From contig NZ_JBNAGG010000007.1 of assembly GCF_049801075.1 (NCBI RefSeq), forward strand, positions 1 to 64,000: 64,000 bases of DNA. Reading direction: 5' to 3'. Below the pieces are notes generated by a model. It searched no databases. It had not been told where the DNA came from and saw only the letters and a list, made by a program, of their open reading frames with translations. Position numbers and translations under genes: made by a program. Below are positions 51,463 through 60,480 of the stretch, in pieces. Source of the DNA: Maritalea sp049801075 (GTDB taxonomy: Bacteria > Pseudomonadota > Alphaproteobacteria > Rhizobiales > Devosiaceae). How positions within the stretch are numbered: position 1 is the first letter of the stretch; every line of letters starts with the position of its first letter.

Positions 51463-52391
51463 CAATTCTCCTTTGGGTTTCTGGACGCCGTCCAGCCCAA
51501 TACTTTTTCGGTGAGGCTGCAATCAACCTCTAAATCGCCAGTTAGCTGATTCAGCAATTTTGTTTTGCCCATGGCCAACAATATAGCGCGTAAAAACAAA
51601 ATAGGCAGGGGCAACATTCTCGCTCGTAGATCCACCAAATCTGCAACTTGCTCAACAAGCCCACATGTGGAAACCGGGTTTTGTTCTGACACAAGAAAAA
51701 TATTCCCTGGCGCGCTGGGATGATAGGCACAAGTTTTTACGAGAGAAAACAAGGTATCAAGCTTTACGTACGATCTTCGGTTCTCAGTCAACTGGCCAAA
51801 TGGAATTGGAAATCCTTTGGAAATCCAATTGGCGATTGTTTTTATATTACCGACCGGAGGTGCACCAACAATAATTGGAGGGCGAATGATAACAACCTCG
51901 ATGTTCAACTTTGATGACAAGGCCAGAATTTCCTGTTCAGCCTCAAACTTTGAAATAGCATATGCAGCTTGAGGAGCAGGCATATCTCCCGGGCGAAATG
52001 GCACACCATGTGTTTGTTCACCATTCACGCCTATGCTCGAAATGAAAATGAAACGTCTAACGCCACTCGCTGCGGCCTGACGCAACAATTTGACTGTTCC
52101 GTTTACGTTTACCTCTCTAAACCGATCAAGAAGTTCCTCATCCTCGCCTGCCTTGATGTGGGCCAAACCCGCACAATGTACGACGGTATCGGTTTCACCC
52201 AATACGCTCGTCAGGTCATTCAAATCGGGCAATGTCCCCATTCGAACATAACTTATCATTTCAGTATCTGCACTGTTTCCTGCGCGGGTGCCTGCAAATA
52301 CTTTGGCACCGGCACTGACGAACCCATGCATCATCGCTCGGCCAACACAGCCATTCGCGCCAGTAATAAATATTGCGTTTCTTTTTGACAT
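51462..52391 (-). CDS. NAD-dependent sugar epimerase/reductase, WbpV/WreQ-like
   Basis: 309 residues, extended SDR. ITGANGCVGRAMM at 10-22 binds NAD; the active-site pair is AYAISKFEAE (Tyr-3x-Lys) near 142, with FISSIGVNG near 116. Length and the C-terminal PLPILFLRAIL segment resemble the 4-reductases that finish UDP-N-acetylquinovosamine (WbpV, WreQ), which work with a CapD-type dehydratase and an initiating transferase, both present in the window. A plain 4-epimerase is an alternative. Weak ribosome site. Confidence 0.8.
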   Translation of the reverse strand: MSKRNAIFITGANGCVGRAMMHGFVSAGAKVFAGTRAGNSADTEMISYVRMGTLPDLNDLTSVLGETDTVVHCAGLAHIKAGEDEELLDRFREVNVNGTVKLLRQAAASGVRRFIFISSIGVNGEQTHGVPFRPGDMPAPQAAYAISKFEAEQEILALSSKLNIEVVIIRPPIIVGAPPVGNIKTIANWISKGFPIPFGQLTENRRSYVKLDTLFSLVKTCAYHPSAPGNIFLVSEQNPVSTCGLVEQVADLVDLRARMLPLPILFLRAILLAMGKTKLLNQLTGDLEVDCSLTEKVLGWTASRNPKEN

Positions 52392-52418
52392 ATTAGCAGA
52401 TTCCAGCGGTTAGCTTTT

Positions 52419-53786
52419 TCATTCAATCAACGCTTTCAGGCGCTGGCCAACACTTTGCGCAAAACGTGCTACGTCTGAATATTGTGGCTGTTTTGAAAAG
52501 CCTTCGAATGAGAAAAATTCACCGACGAAACTTCCGCTTAGCAAATTCGACACGATGCGATTCCGACGCTCTTCCAAATCCGCCACGTCCGGCGTCGCTT
52601 CAACGGTCTTGGGAAGCTGTTTAACCTGGTCAAAGTCTTCAATTAGAATGAAGTCCTGTGAATTTGAATAATAATTTGGAGTGACAATCGATTTGATGCC
52701 CATCAATGCGGCCTGAAGCCCAAGTGTTCCCGTGCAGGTAAAGCTTACTCCACAATGGGAAAGCACATGATTTCCGCTGACTTCATACGGCAGAAAACAC
52801 ACGTTTTCAAATTTCAGAATCTTTTCAATAAGTTCTTTTTGTCTAAATCCAAATTGAAGCGGATGATCTTTTACTAAAACCAAATATCCAGCTTCAGAAA
52901 ATGCCTTCACAGCCTCGAAAATCAAACGCTCGTGAGCGATCAAATCCCTATCTTCAATCCAATAGTCGATCGAAGCCTCAGGAAAAAGTTGTAACCCGAA
53001 AAACACGCGCTTTTCTTTAGGAAAACGTGTTAATTGTTCTTCCCAACCATCGTCAGTCAAATCAAGGATTCGGATGTCGGTAATTTTAGGTTTATGACCG
53101 AGAAAACTCTGAGCATCCAGATAATGAAGATTAAACCTGTCTCTTTTCCAGATTGAGATTGCTTTGAATGCAATTGCCCGCGCTCTAAAATATAAAAATG
53201 TTCTCAAAAACTGAATTTTGCCAAACGACTTCGAGTTTGAAACATAGGAAGGCAAAAACAAAGGTTCGACAATTTCCTTAACCCTTTCTGAGACCAATTC
53301 TGGGGTCGGATCTTCTTCGGTTGAAACCAAATCTCCTCGTTGCATCAACATCGCCATATCGGGGAAGGCAGAAGCCGTTAACTCGTAAAATGGAATATTT
53401 CGTTTTTGTGCAACGCGTTTCAGAACATCTGAGACGTATCGGTCAATCGGGAAACTAAGGATCGCGGCCGGGTTTGACTTCTGCAATACATCGGAAAATG
53501 CATCAGACATCGCTAAAATCATTGAAACAGCGCGCCGCCGCGGTAGAAATCTGAGTAGGCGGCAACGCGCAATCACGTCGTCAATCTCATCTTCTGTCAG
53601 CAGGTCGTTAAATGCTGATTTCTCTCGATAATGATATTCCGTCCGAGCGTTGAACGCATCGACAACGCAAAAGTCCCCCTCACCCCTTAAGTCAGAAACA
53701 ACAAAGCTGTTTTCAAATCCTAAGTTTTTACCAATATGGCGCCACCACGCTTCAGTGCGGTGAATTGAATAGATTAGAACATTCAT
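52419..53786 (-). CDS. Capsule-type glycosyltransferase-like protein
   Basis: 455 residues, soluble. The C-terminal half carries KDHPLQFGFRQKE near 320 and THCG-like HVLSHCGVSFTCTGTLGLQA near 350-368, followed by MGIKSIVTPNYY. This His-Pro and TGT/SxxxEA-like pattern is that of capsule polysaccharide synthesis proteins (KpsC/KpsS-related, GT-B fold). The N-terminal half is not recognised. ATG follows GAAGGTG. It lies 2 bp after the flippase gene. Probably transfers a sugar, perhaps the nonulosonic acid from its CMP form; that part is inference. Confidence 0.65.
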   Translation of the reverse strand: MNVLIYSIHRTEAWWRHIGKNLGFENSFVVSDLRGEGDFCVVDAFNARTEYHYREKSAFNDLLTEDEIDDVIARCRLLRFLPRRRAVSMILAMSDAFSDVLQKSNPAAILSFPIDRYVSDVLKRVAQKRNIPFYELTASAFPDMAMLMQRGDLVSTEEDPTPELVSERVKEIVEPLFLPSYVSNSKSFGKIQFLRTFLYFRARAIAFKAISIWKRDRFNLHYLDAQSFLGHKPKITDIRILDLTDDGWEEQLTRFPKEKRVFFGLQLFPEASIDYWIEDRDLIAHERLIFEAVKAFSEAGYLVLVKDHPLQFGFRQKELIEKILKFENVCFLPYEVSGNHVLSHCGVSFTCTGTLGLQAALMGIKSIVTPNYYSNSQDFILIEDFDQVKQLPKTVEATPDVADLEERRNRIVSNLLSGSFVGEFFSFEGFSKQPQYSDVARFAQSVGQRLKALIE

Positions 53787-53788
53787 CG

Positions 53789-55006
53789 CTACACCTTCTC
53801 CAAGTTATTGACCGCACGACTGCTGAGAAGAAGGTACACCAGAGCCACGGCTACGCTGGCGATAATAATACCGGGGATACCAAGGTAAATAGCCAAGCTC
53901 GGCATCAAGATTAATCCTACGACAAATGCAATTCCTTGCAGACGAACAGTGATATTCTCTTTGCGGCGGGAGTTAAACAGAAGATTGTTTAAATCTGCAC
54001 GCATTCTAATAGCTGACACCAAAACCAGCCCTAAGGCAAAGAAAACGTTAATTTGATAATCTGCAGAAATGTCTCGAAAGCAATAAAACATCGTAATTAT
54101 TGACACAGACATAATCATCAACATGATCATTATTAATATATACTCATCTGATATTCTTTTTTCTATTTCACTATTTCCATGATTTTCAGACATTGCATAT
54201 ATTTTTGGAGCGGTCCTATTGTATGAAAATATGTTAAATGCTTGATATATTAAAGATATAATTATGATGTGCCTAAAATATATTCCAGATGCCTCGGCCG
54301 AAAGAATTGCGCCAGCAATTAGCCTATCTGCCTGTAGAGTTATTATGGCAATCAAGCCGATTACAAAGTGATGCCATGATATAAGATAGTGGTCTCTTAT
54401 GCTTGTCTTAGGAGCATTTTTGGCAGCCAATCTAAGAACATTTGGCAACATGTATCTTGCCCAATACGCTAATGACAGACAGATTGCACCTGCGGAGATA
54501 ATTGCCCATATGAACACAAGTTCTCGAAATCCTGTACTATTTGGTTCCCAGAATGTGAAAAATACAATTGCCAAAAGCAAAACTAGATTTCGGACAACAG
54601 AAACCAGCATTAGAGGTATGTAACGTTTTGAAATAATCGCCATGTGGTACGAAAAATTTAGAAATGTTTCGACCAGCGCAATAAAAATACCACAAATGAC
54701 AACAGATAACTCGAAGTTAGAAATAAGGAGCAATACGCCAAATACCGGCGCCACTATTATATAGTTTGAGAGAAAAAACCTTATTGTCTGAAAGGCATTA
54801 TAATCAAAATTATCATTGCTGGTCGACACGCCTTTTCGCTGGAGATCGATATAACGTTCATAGCCAATTGCAAAGCTGAAAATTCCCAATATTGTTACAA
54901 AAAAACCAAACCGCCCTGCGTCAGCAAGGCTCAGTGAATAAGTGGCAATAATTACGAATCCGGAGCGAGCAGCGACATCCGCAAATTTAAGCGATACGAC
55001 CATCAT
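53789..55006 (-). CDS. Polysaccharide flippase-like membrane protein (Wzx type)
   Basis: 405 residues, about twelve hydrophobic segments, basic loops, and a pattern of Asn-, Ile- and Tyr-rich helices typical of O-antigen flippases (SGFVIIATYSLSLADAGRFG at the start). It would move lipid-linked repeat units across the inner membrane. The gene is the most A+T-rich in the window; the 60 bases from 54121 contain only 13 G or C. It lies 6 bp after the SDR gene. Confidence 0.85.
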   Translation of the reverse strand: MMVVSLKFADVAARSGFVIIATYSLSLADAGRFGFFVTILGIFSFAIGYERYIDLQRKGVSTSNDNFDYNAFQTIRFFLSNYIIVAPVFGVLLLISNFELSVVICGIFIALVETFLNFSYHMAIISKRYIPLMLVSVVRNLVLLLAIVFFTFWEPNSTGFRELVFIWAIISAGAICLSLAYWARYMLPNVLRLAAKNAPKTSIRDHYLISWHHFVIGLIAIITLQADRLIAGAILSAEASGIYFRHIIIISLIYQAFNIFSYNRTAPKIYAMSENHGNSEIEKRISDEYILIMIMLMIMSVSIITMFYCFRDISADYQINVFFALGLVLVSAIRMRADLNNLLFNSRRKENITVRLQGIAFVVGLILMPSLAIYLGIPGIIIASVAVALVYLLLSSRAVNNLEKV

Positions 55007-55012
55007 CGGCCG

Positions 55013-55816
55013 CTACCAAGCTGTCCAGCCGCCATCGGCAGCCAAAACCTGTCCAGTTACATAACTCGAATGACTCGATGCTAAAAACATCGTCGGTGCC
55101 ACCATCTCTTTTGCTTTCGCCATTCGGTTGATGGGCGCGCGACTTGAGTATTTTTGCTCAAATTCTTGGTTTTGACCGCTACTAACCCCGCCAGGTGCGA
55201 TCGCATTTACGCGTATCCCCTTCTCTGCCCAATGCACCGCGAGCCATTTTGTTAGACCGACGACTGCAGCTTTCGATGCAGAATAGACGGCTGGGCTGTT
55301 GATCTCTCCACCAAGATATTGGGATCCTTCATAGATACGGGGATCCGGACTCACGAGGCCATATATCGAAGAAACATTGACGATCGCTCCACCTTCTTGC
55401 TGCTTCAGCATTCTATTTCCAACAGCTTGCGACATGAGGAACATCCCATCGATGTTCACACTCATAACTTCACGCCAGGTTTGCAGCGAATAGCTTTCAA
55501 AGGGCTCGAAGAATGCCCTTACATCTTGTGACTTTGAACCAGCATTGTTTATTAAAACATCGATGTTGTTCGAAAAAATCGCAATGTCTTCCAGAGCTTC
55601 TTTTACGGAAGCAGCGTCAGAAATGTTGCATTGCAACGCAAGCGCCTGCCCATCCAAATTATCCACCGCATTTTGGGCGCTCTCTAGATCGCAGTCTAAT
55701 GCAACGACTTTTGCTCCAACACTTGAAAAGCCCTTACAAAATTCACGGCCGAGAATACCTCCTCCGCCTGTAATTACGACAGTTTTTCCCTCAAATTCCG
55801 AACCATCAAAGCGCAT
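55013..55816 (-). CDS. Short-chain dehydrogenase in the nonulosonate locus (PtmA-like)
   Basis: 267 residues. Cofactor loop ITGGGGILGREFC near 15, LINNAGSKS near 90, catalytic Ser in NVSSIYG near 148 and YSASK near 178 (an intact Tyr-3x-Lys), and YVTGQVLAADGG at the end. SDRs of this kind (PtmA) accompany legionaminic or pseudaminic acid genes in other bacteria; their exact reaction is not settled. The start overlaps the stop of the aminotransferase gene (TAATG), so the two act together. Confidence 0.88.
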   Translation of the reverse strand: MRFDGSEFEGKTVVITGGGGILGREFCKGFSSVGAKVVALDCDLESAQNAVDNLDGQALALQCNISDAASVKEALEDIAIFSNNIDVLINNAGSKSQDVRAFFEPFESYSLQTWREVMSVNIDGMFLMSQAVGNRMLKQQEGGAIVNVSSIYGLVSPDPRIYEGSQYLGGEINSPAVYSASKAAVVGLTKWLAVHWAEKGIRVNAIAPGGVSSGQNQEFEQKYSSRAPINRMAKAKEMVAPTMFLASSHSSYVTGQVLAADGGWTAW

Positions 55817-57201
55817 TAATTATACTTCCTAAATACTGGTTTTATCGGCGGACCAGCCAGATAATCCTCAAAGCTATCCGCATCAACAGCTTTTCTATAA
55901 ATTTCAAACGCTTCTCTAGCGGCGCTTAATGTAAATTCCAACTCCTCTTCGCCGTGCGAAAGTGAAATGGAAATCCAAGGGATCAAAACACCCTTTTTCA
56001 GCATCTCCTGCGCAAATAGCGTCCGGAACCCTGCAGAGGGTGCACCTTCTTTATCTCGGGTGACATAGTTCAGCGCTACCGGTGGCCCCTCAACCTCAAA
56101 ATTTTCACCAAGCCCGTATTCATTCGCTAAATTGTTCAATCCATTTTTGAGGTTGAGCCCAAAATTCCAAATATGCGCAGGCACATTTTCTTCTTCGCAA
56201 ATCTTTGAAGCCGCTAAGAACGCACCAAGTGCTGGCATCTCGGCTCCGTGCGTTGAGGACAGCAAAAATGTTCGCTCCATGTTTGGCTTGTCAATCGAAC
56301 CAACTTCCATGATCTCACTACGCCCCCCCACGGCCGCTAGTGCAAACCCGTTAGCCATCGCCTTGCCGAACGTAGAAAGATCCGGCTCCACACCGAAAAA
56401 CTCTTGGGCACCGGATAGGTGCCAACGAAACCCTGTTATCATCTCATCAAAAATGAGGAGGGAGCCCTGCGAAGACGTCAACTCGCGCACTTGTGTCAGA
56501 AAACTTGGACATTTCACCCCAGCCTTATCATAGGTCACTTCTTGCCAATTTCGATCATGGTCCGACAAGAACGCTGGCGTAACATGAGTTGTAGGCTCCA
56601 ACATTACAGCCGCAATTTGGTCAGGATATTGATCAAACAGTCGTTGGAGCGAGGCAAGATCATTGAAATCAAAAGTCAGGGTCTTGGATGCTCTGTCGCG
56701 ATCCACTCCGCGCTTAATTTCTGTGGTTCCAATAAACCAATCATCAAAGGAAAAAAACGGGTGTTGTTTTGGTATGCAAACATAGTCTCGCCCAGTATAT
56801 GCACGCGCGATTTTTAAAGCTGCTGTTGTTGCGTTAGAACCGTTCTTTGCAAACTTAACCATTTCCACTGATGGCACAACATCAGCCAAACGCTCTGCGG
56901 CTTGCAACTCTGTCATTGATGCGCGCGTAAGCCCAACACCATTTTCAATCTCAGCGATTGCTGCACTGTTTACGCGTTCGTCGGCATAGCCAATTGTCAC
57001 AGAACGGAGTGCCATTCCGTAATCCAGAAACCGGTTTTCATCCATATCGAAAACATAGGCCCCTTTGCCGCGCTTGAGCAACGCGGGTGCCATACTCGGG
57101 AATTGATCATCACCTCGTGAATATGTATGCGCGCCTCCAGGGATAACTCGATGAAGTCTTTCGCGAAGTGAATGGTTGTGAATAGCACTCGTTTTTTTCA
57201 T
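55816..57201 (-). CDS. Class III aminotransferase, glutamate-1-semialdehyde aminomutase-like
   Basis: 461 residues. RVIPGGAHTYSRGDDQFP near 18 and GNRFLDYGM-like ENRFLDYGMALRSVTIGYAD near 55 are typical of GSA aminomutase relatives. FAKNGSNATTAALKIARAYT near 115, FDEMITGFRW near 255 and the PLP Lys in STFGKAMANGFALA near 285. Here it is unlikely to make haem precursors; relatives in polysaccharide loci transfer an amino group to a modified sugar. It directly abuts the acyltransferase-like gene (TAGATG) and overlaps the SDR gene. Confidence 0.88.
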   Translation of the reverse strand: MKKTSAIHNHSLRERLHRVIPGGAHTYSRGDDQFPSMAPALLKRGKGAYVFDMDENRFLDYGMALRSVTIGYADERVNSAAIAEIENGVGLTRASMTELQAAERLADVVPSVEMVKFAKNGSNATTAALKIARAYTGRDYVCIPKQHPFFSFDDWFIGTTEIKRGVDRDRASKTLTFDFNDLASLQRLFDQYPDQIAAVMLEPTTHVTPAFLSDHDRNWQEVTYDKAGVKCPSFLTQVRELTSSQGSLLIFDEMITGFRWHLSGAQEFFGVEPDLSTFGKAMANGFALAAVGGRSEIMEVGSIDKPNMERTFLLSSTHGAEMPALGAFLAASKICEEENVPAHIWNFGLNLKNGLNNLANEYGLGENFEVEGPPVALNYVTRDKEGAPSAGFRTLFAQEMLKKGVLIPWISISLSHGEEELEFTLSAAREAFEIYRKAVDADSFEDYLAGPPIKPVFRKYN

Positions 57202-57876
57202 CTAAATCTCGCTGGTATGTCGCCAAACCGGATTAATGCCACTGTTGTTTTTAACCACATGATAGCCCGGGCGTCCCATCACGGTTTTTTCTGCGTCAAC
57301 GGCCCTATCGACTAACAAAGTTTCGGCAGCAACCTGAACATTATGTCCGATACGGCAATCGCCAAGAACCGTCGCCCCTGGGCGCAATGTGACATGCTGG
57401 TCAAAGGTAGGAAATATGTCATGATTGCTGCCAACGCTACATCTTTGATATGCGACAAAATAATCAGCGTAGTTTCCGCGACCTAGTACCGTTCCCAACG
57501 GATGTACCAGCAAAAATACCGATGGAAGCTCCACCTCAAAAAAGATATCGCACCCATGAAGGGACTTGTTGAGTAAAAAAATCTTGCTCGGCAGTTTCAA
57601 ATCTTGCTCTGTTCTAAATATTTCACTGGATAAAAAGTAAAGCCACATCGCATATTGATCACCGTGCAGATGATTGAAATAGACTTTCTTTCCATCAAAA
57701 AAATACTTGTTATCAATTCTTGAAAAGCAGTGTTCCAACCTTTTAAGTGCACGCTGAACAAAGGGCATAATTTCAATTGTGCTGGTCGGTTTGTTGTCGG
57801 GAAAAAATTGATTAAGTTGCCCAGCAACATACTCAGCCAATTCGCGAGTAGATAGGCTGGTCTCGAGACTATTCAT
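57202..57876 (-). CDS. Hexapeptide acyltransferase-like protein (serine acetyltransferase-related)
   Basis: 224 residues. The N-terminal helical region includes FNHLHGDQYAMWLYFLS near 70, and the middle includes LVHPLGTVLGRGNYADYFVAYQ near 125-145. Hexapeptide turns follow (VTLRPGATVLGDCRIGHNVQV) ending in MGRPGYHV. This layout matches serine O-acetyltransferase relatives found in surface-polysaccharide loci, which acylate an amino sugar. The helix is short, so activity is not certain. ATG follows AAAGG. It precedes the class III aminotransferase, which could supply its amino acceptor. Confidence 0.75.
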   Translation of the reverse strand: MNSLETSLSTRELAEYVAGQLNQFFPDNKPTSTIEIMPFVQRALKRLEHCFSRIDNKYFFDGKKVYFNHLHGDQYAMWLYFLSSEIFRTEQDLKLPSKIFLLNKSLHGCDIFFEVELPSVFLLVHPLGTVLGRGNYADYFVAYQRCSVGSNHDIFPTFDQHVTLRPGATVLGDCRIGHNVQVAAETLLVDRAVDAEKTVMGRPGYHVVKNNSGINPVWRHTSEI

Positions 57877-57893
57877 TTTGCCGACCTTTCTCT

Positions 57894-58667
57894 CTAAGAA
57901 CGACTTCCCGATTGGCGCCGAACGTCAATGCCGTTCCCCCCCAAATAGCTCCTAACTTTGATAGGACTATGGTCAGTGAACAGGAACATCGATGAGATTG
58001 TGATTGCCGACGCACCAGCTTCGAATGCATCGATACAATGTTTAAGACTGCCTGCGCCGCTGGACGCAATCAAGGGCTTTTCCAAACGATCGGATAGTTT
58101 AGCAATCAGATCCAAATCATAACCTGACATTGTTCCATCTCGATCAATCGAGTTGATGATAATCTCCCCTGCGTGAGCCTCTTCCATTTTTAAGGCCCAA
58201 TCTAAGGGGTCAACTTTCATGCAGTCCCTGCCGCCATTCTTGTAGATGAAACACCCATCTTCCGTTGTTTTATAATCGATATTCACGACAATACATTGGT
58301 CACCAAATCGCTTGGCGGCCTGCGAAACAAAATCGGGATTTTCAGTTGCAGCAGATGTTATGCAGACTTTGTCAGCGCCTGAGGACAACAACAGCCTAAT
58401 CTGCTCAAGGTTTCTAACACCCCCGCCGACAGCGAAAGGCATGAAGATTTCCTCTGAAACGTCCTCGATAATTGTATGATCAATCAGGTTCCCGGTTGTC
58501 GAAGCGTTGATGTCTAGAAAGATCATTTCATCTACGCCATAGCTGTCATAGACTTTTGCGGTTGAGACCGGACTACCGGCTTCGCGCCAGTTATCAAAAA
58601 ATCTTACCGCTTTCACCAACCTGCCATTGGAAACCAGAAATTTTGGTATTATTCTTTTTTTTAGCAC
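57894..58667 (-). CDS. hisF: HisF-like cyclase/ammonia-channel partner of the amidotransferase
   Basis: 257 residues from a GTG whose first base overlaps the hisH stop (TAGTG). TIM barrel of the HisF family: KRIIPKFLVSNGRLVKAV, EMIFLDINASTTG-like DEMIFLDINAS near 48, FAVGGGVRNLEQI near 78, GADKVCITSAA near 97 and IINSIDRDGTMSGYD near 170. It is a polysaccharide-locus copy, as in WbpG-HisH2-HisF2 of Pseudomonas, where it passes ammonia to the sugar amidotransferase. A histidine-pathway role is unlikely without other his genes nearby. Confidence 0.9.
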   Translation of the reverse strand: MLKKRIIPKFLVSNGRLVKAVRFFDNWREAGSPVSTAKVYDSYGVDEMIFLDINASTTGNLIDHTIIEDVSEEIFMPFAVGGGVRNLEQIRLLLSSGADKVCITSAATENPDFVSQAAKRFGDQCIVVNIDYKTTEDGCFIYKNGGRDCMKVDPLDWALKMEEAHAGEIIINSIDRDGTMSGYDLDLIAKLSDRLEKPLIASSGAGSLKHCIDAFEAGASAITISSMFLFTDHSPIKVRSYLGGNGIDVRRQSGSRS

Positions 58668-59284
58668 TAAAATTCACGCTCCAACCAATTTCTCAGTATC
58701 TGTATACCATTGTCTTGGCTTTTTTCCGGGTGGAACTGTGTTGCAACTAGGTTATCTCTTGCAATTGCCGCTGTTATCTCTTCGCCGTGATAAGTCGTGG
58801 CGGCTAAGTCTGTTTTATCATTACAAACCATGTGTAGCGAATGGACGAAATAGACATCATTCTGAATACTGGGCAGTCCGCGGAATAGCCAATCTGACCC
58901 AACAATTTTTAGTTGATTCCAACCCACCTGCGGAACCTTAACTTGGGCACTTGGCTTCATGTATTCGACTTGCGAGTCAATCCAGCCAAGTCCCTTTTCC
59001 GCCCCATATTCTTGGCTGTCTTTGGCAAATAGCTGCATCCCCAAACAGATGCCCAAGATTGGTTTTTTCACAACAAGAGCCTGATGGGTTAAGACTTCCT
59101 CTAATCCAAGATTTCTAATTGCCCGAATTGCATCGCCGAATGCACCAACTCCAGGCAAAATTATTCTGTCGGCCGCCGCAATTTCCTCTGTGTTGCTCGT
59201 AACATTTACATCCGCAAAACAAAAATCTAGGGCATTATAAAGGGAACGTATATTTCCCATTCCGTAATCAACTATAACAATCAC
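58667..59284 (-). CDS. hisH: HisH-like glutaminase of the amidotransferase
   Basis: 205 residues from a GTG at 59284. Class I glutamine amidotransferase: VDYGMGNIRSLYNAL at the start, the oxyanion segment LPGVGAFGDA near 45, nucleophile Cys in GICLGMQLF near 80, and the His-Glu pair in TQFHPEKSQ near 185. It releases ammonia from glutamine for the linked HisF and amidotransferase proteins. Confidence 0.93.
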   Translation of the reverse strand: MIVIVDYGMGNIRSLYNALDFCFADVNVTSNTEEIAAADRIILPGVGAFGDAIRAIRNLGLEEVLTHQALVVKKPILGICLGMQLFAKDSQEYGAEKGLGWIDSQVEYMKPSAQVKVPQVGWNQLKIVGSDWLFRGLPSIQNDVYFVHSLHMVCNDKTDLAATTYHGEEITAAIARDNLVATQFHPEKSQDNGIQILRNWLEREF

Positions 59285-59292
59285 GTCTTCGC

Positions 59293-60480
59293 CTATTTCT
59301 CGGAGGAGTCATCCTCAGGCGCCTGTTTTCCAAGCGGGATGTCCGATAGATCAGTACGATCCCATTGATCAAAGTCATAGGGAGTTGGCCCGATCTCTGC
59401 ATTTCCACGATCAAATTTCCATGGATAAACCTGATGTGTTTCAAGAGTGCTATAAAACTCTTCCTCTGACATATCGATAATTTTTAAGAACCAATCCATG
59501 GAGGCAGGGCGCTTGCCATCGTACTTTTGCTCAATTTCCAACGCCTCTTCGCGTGTTTTACGACCGTTTCGAATGTCTATCGAAAGCAAATGATTTGCCC
59601 GTCCATATCCACGCTTAACAAATTTGGAATAGTCTCGCATTCCTTGGAATGTGCATTCAACCTTTTCATAGTGATACTCGGGTGGAACGCCTTCAACCTC
59701 ATGCCCATACCAGCCTAGTTCTTTTCCAATGATTTCAACATTGGCCTTGGTATCCCACTTAATATAATTTCCAAGACATACTGAACGCACCTTCAGGCGC
59801 ATCAAGTCTTTACGCTTTGGATAGTTGAACATCCAGAGGTCGCGTTTTTCGACACGTCCCTCCAAAAATTCATACATATCGTCACCAGTCATGCCTTGAT
59901 TCATTAGGCGGTTAAATCGTTTCTCGTCGATTTCCTCCATTTCCTCATAGGTATACCAGCTATGATATTCAGCGGTGCTCTCCCCCCAAAACAATAGAGG
60001 CGTCTCAAAGCGAAGGGCCATATGCATTACCCCAGCGTAGATGCCGGTATGGCAGTGCCAACAAAAATCGCCCCGCCGCTTGAAACTTTCCAACATCAAT
60101 TCACGAACAACATGAAAATTCGGGGTCAACTCAACAACATCAACACCGAGTTTTTTGAAAACCATCGTGTTGTTTTCTTGGACTTTCGGACGATACCCCC
60201 AATGGTTATATCGGACAACTAAAGGCTTAAGCTTAAGCTTTTTCACGATATACCAAAGCTGGAATACACTATCTTTGCCGCCGCTAAAGGGCACAATACA
60301 ATCATAAAGCCCCTTATTTTTGTACTCATCAATTAGAGCGTCTAGCTCTTCCGCTCTCTTTGACCAGTCAATTTTATCTTCCTTGAACTCCACCTGTCTG
60401 CACACACTGCAGACACCCTCTTCATCAAAGGAGATTGTGTCCACCGTTTCTGGCACCAAACATCTTGTACACTTTTTCAA
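59293..60480 (-). CDS. N-acetyl sugar amidotransferase (WbpG/PseA family)
   Basis: 395 residues from a TTG, 7 bases after GGAG of AAAGGAG; its first bases overlap the neuA stop. Two CxxC pairs (KCTRCLVPE and VCSVCRQ) suggest a zinc site. PP-loop SGGKDSVFQLWY near 66 binds ATP. WVRYNHWG-like LVVRYNHWGYRP follows near 88. The family turns an N-acetyl group of a sugar into an acetamidino group with ammonia from HisH/HisF. Here the target is probably the nonulosonic acid or a precursor. Confidence 0.93.
   Translation of the reverse strand: MKKCTRCLVPETVDTISFDEEGVCSVCRQVEFKEDKIDWSKRAEELDALIDEYKNKGLYDCIVPFSGGKDSVFQLWYIVKKLKLKPLVVRYNHWGYRPKVQENNTMVFKKLGVDVVELTPNFHVVRELMLESFKRRGDFCWHCHTGIYAGVMHMALRFETPLLFWGESTAEYHSWYTYEEMEEIDEKRFNRLMNQGMTGDDMYEFLEGRVEKRDLWMFNYPKRKDLMRLKVRSVCLGNYIKWDTKANVEIIGKELGWYGHEVEGVPPEYHYEKVECTFQGMRDYSKFVKRGYGRANHLLSIDIRNGRKTREEALEIEQKYDGKRPASMDWFLKIIDMSEEEFYSTLETHQVYPWKFDRGNAEIGPTPYDFDQWDRTDLSDIPLGKQAPEDDSSEK

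Noticed and set aside
57894..59284. Treating hisH and hisF as histidine biosynthesis genes
   Set aside because: They flank a sugar amidotransferase inside a polysaccharide locus, the known setting of the amidination copies, and no other his gene is present.
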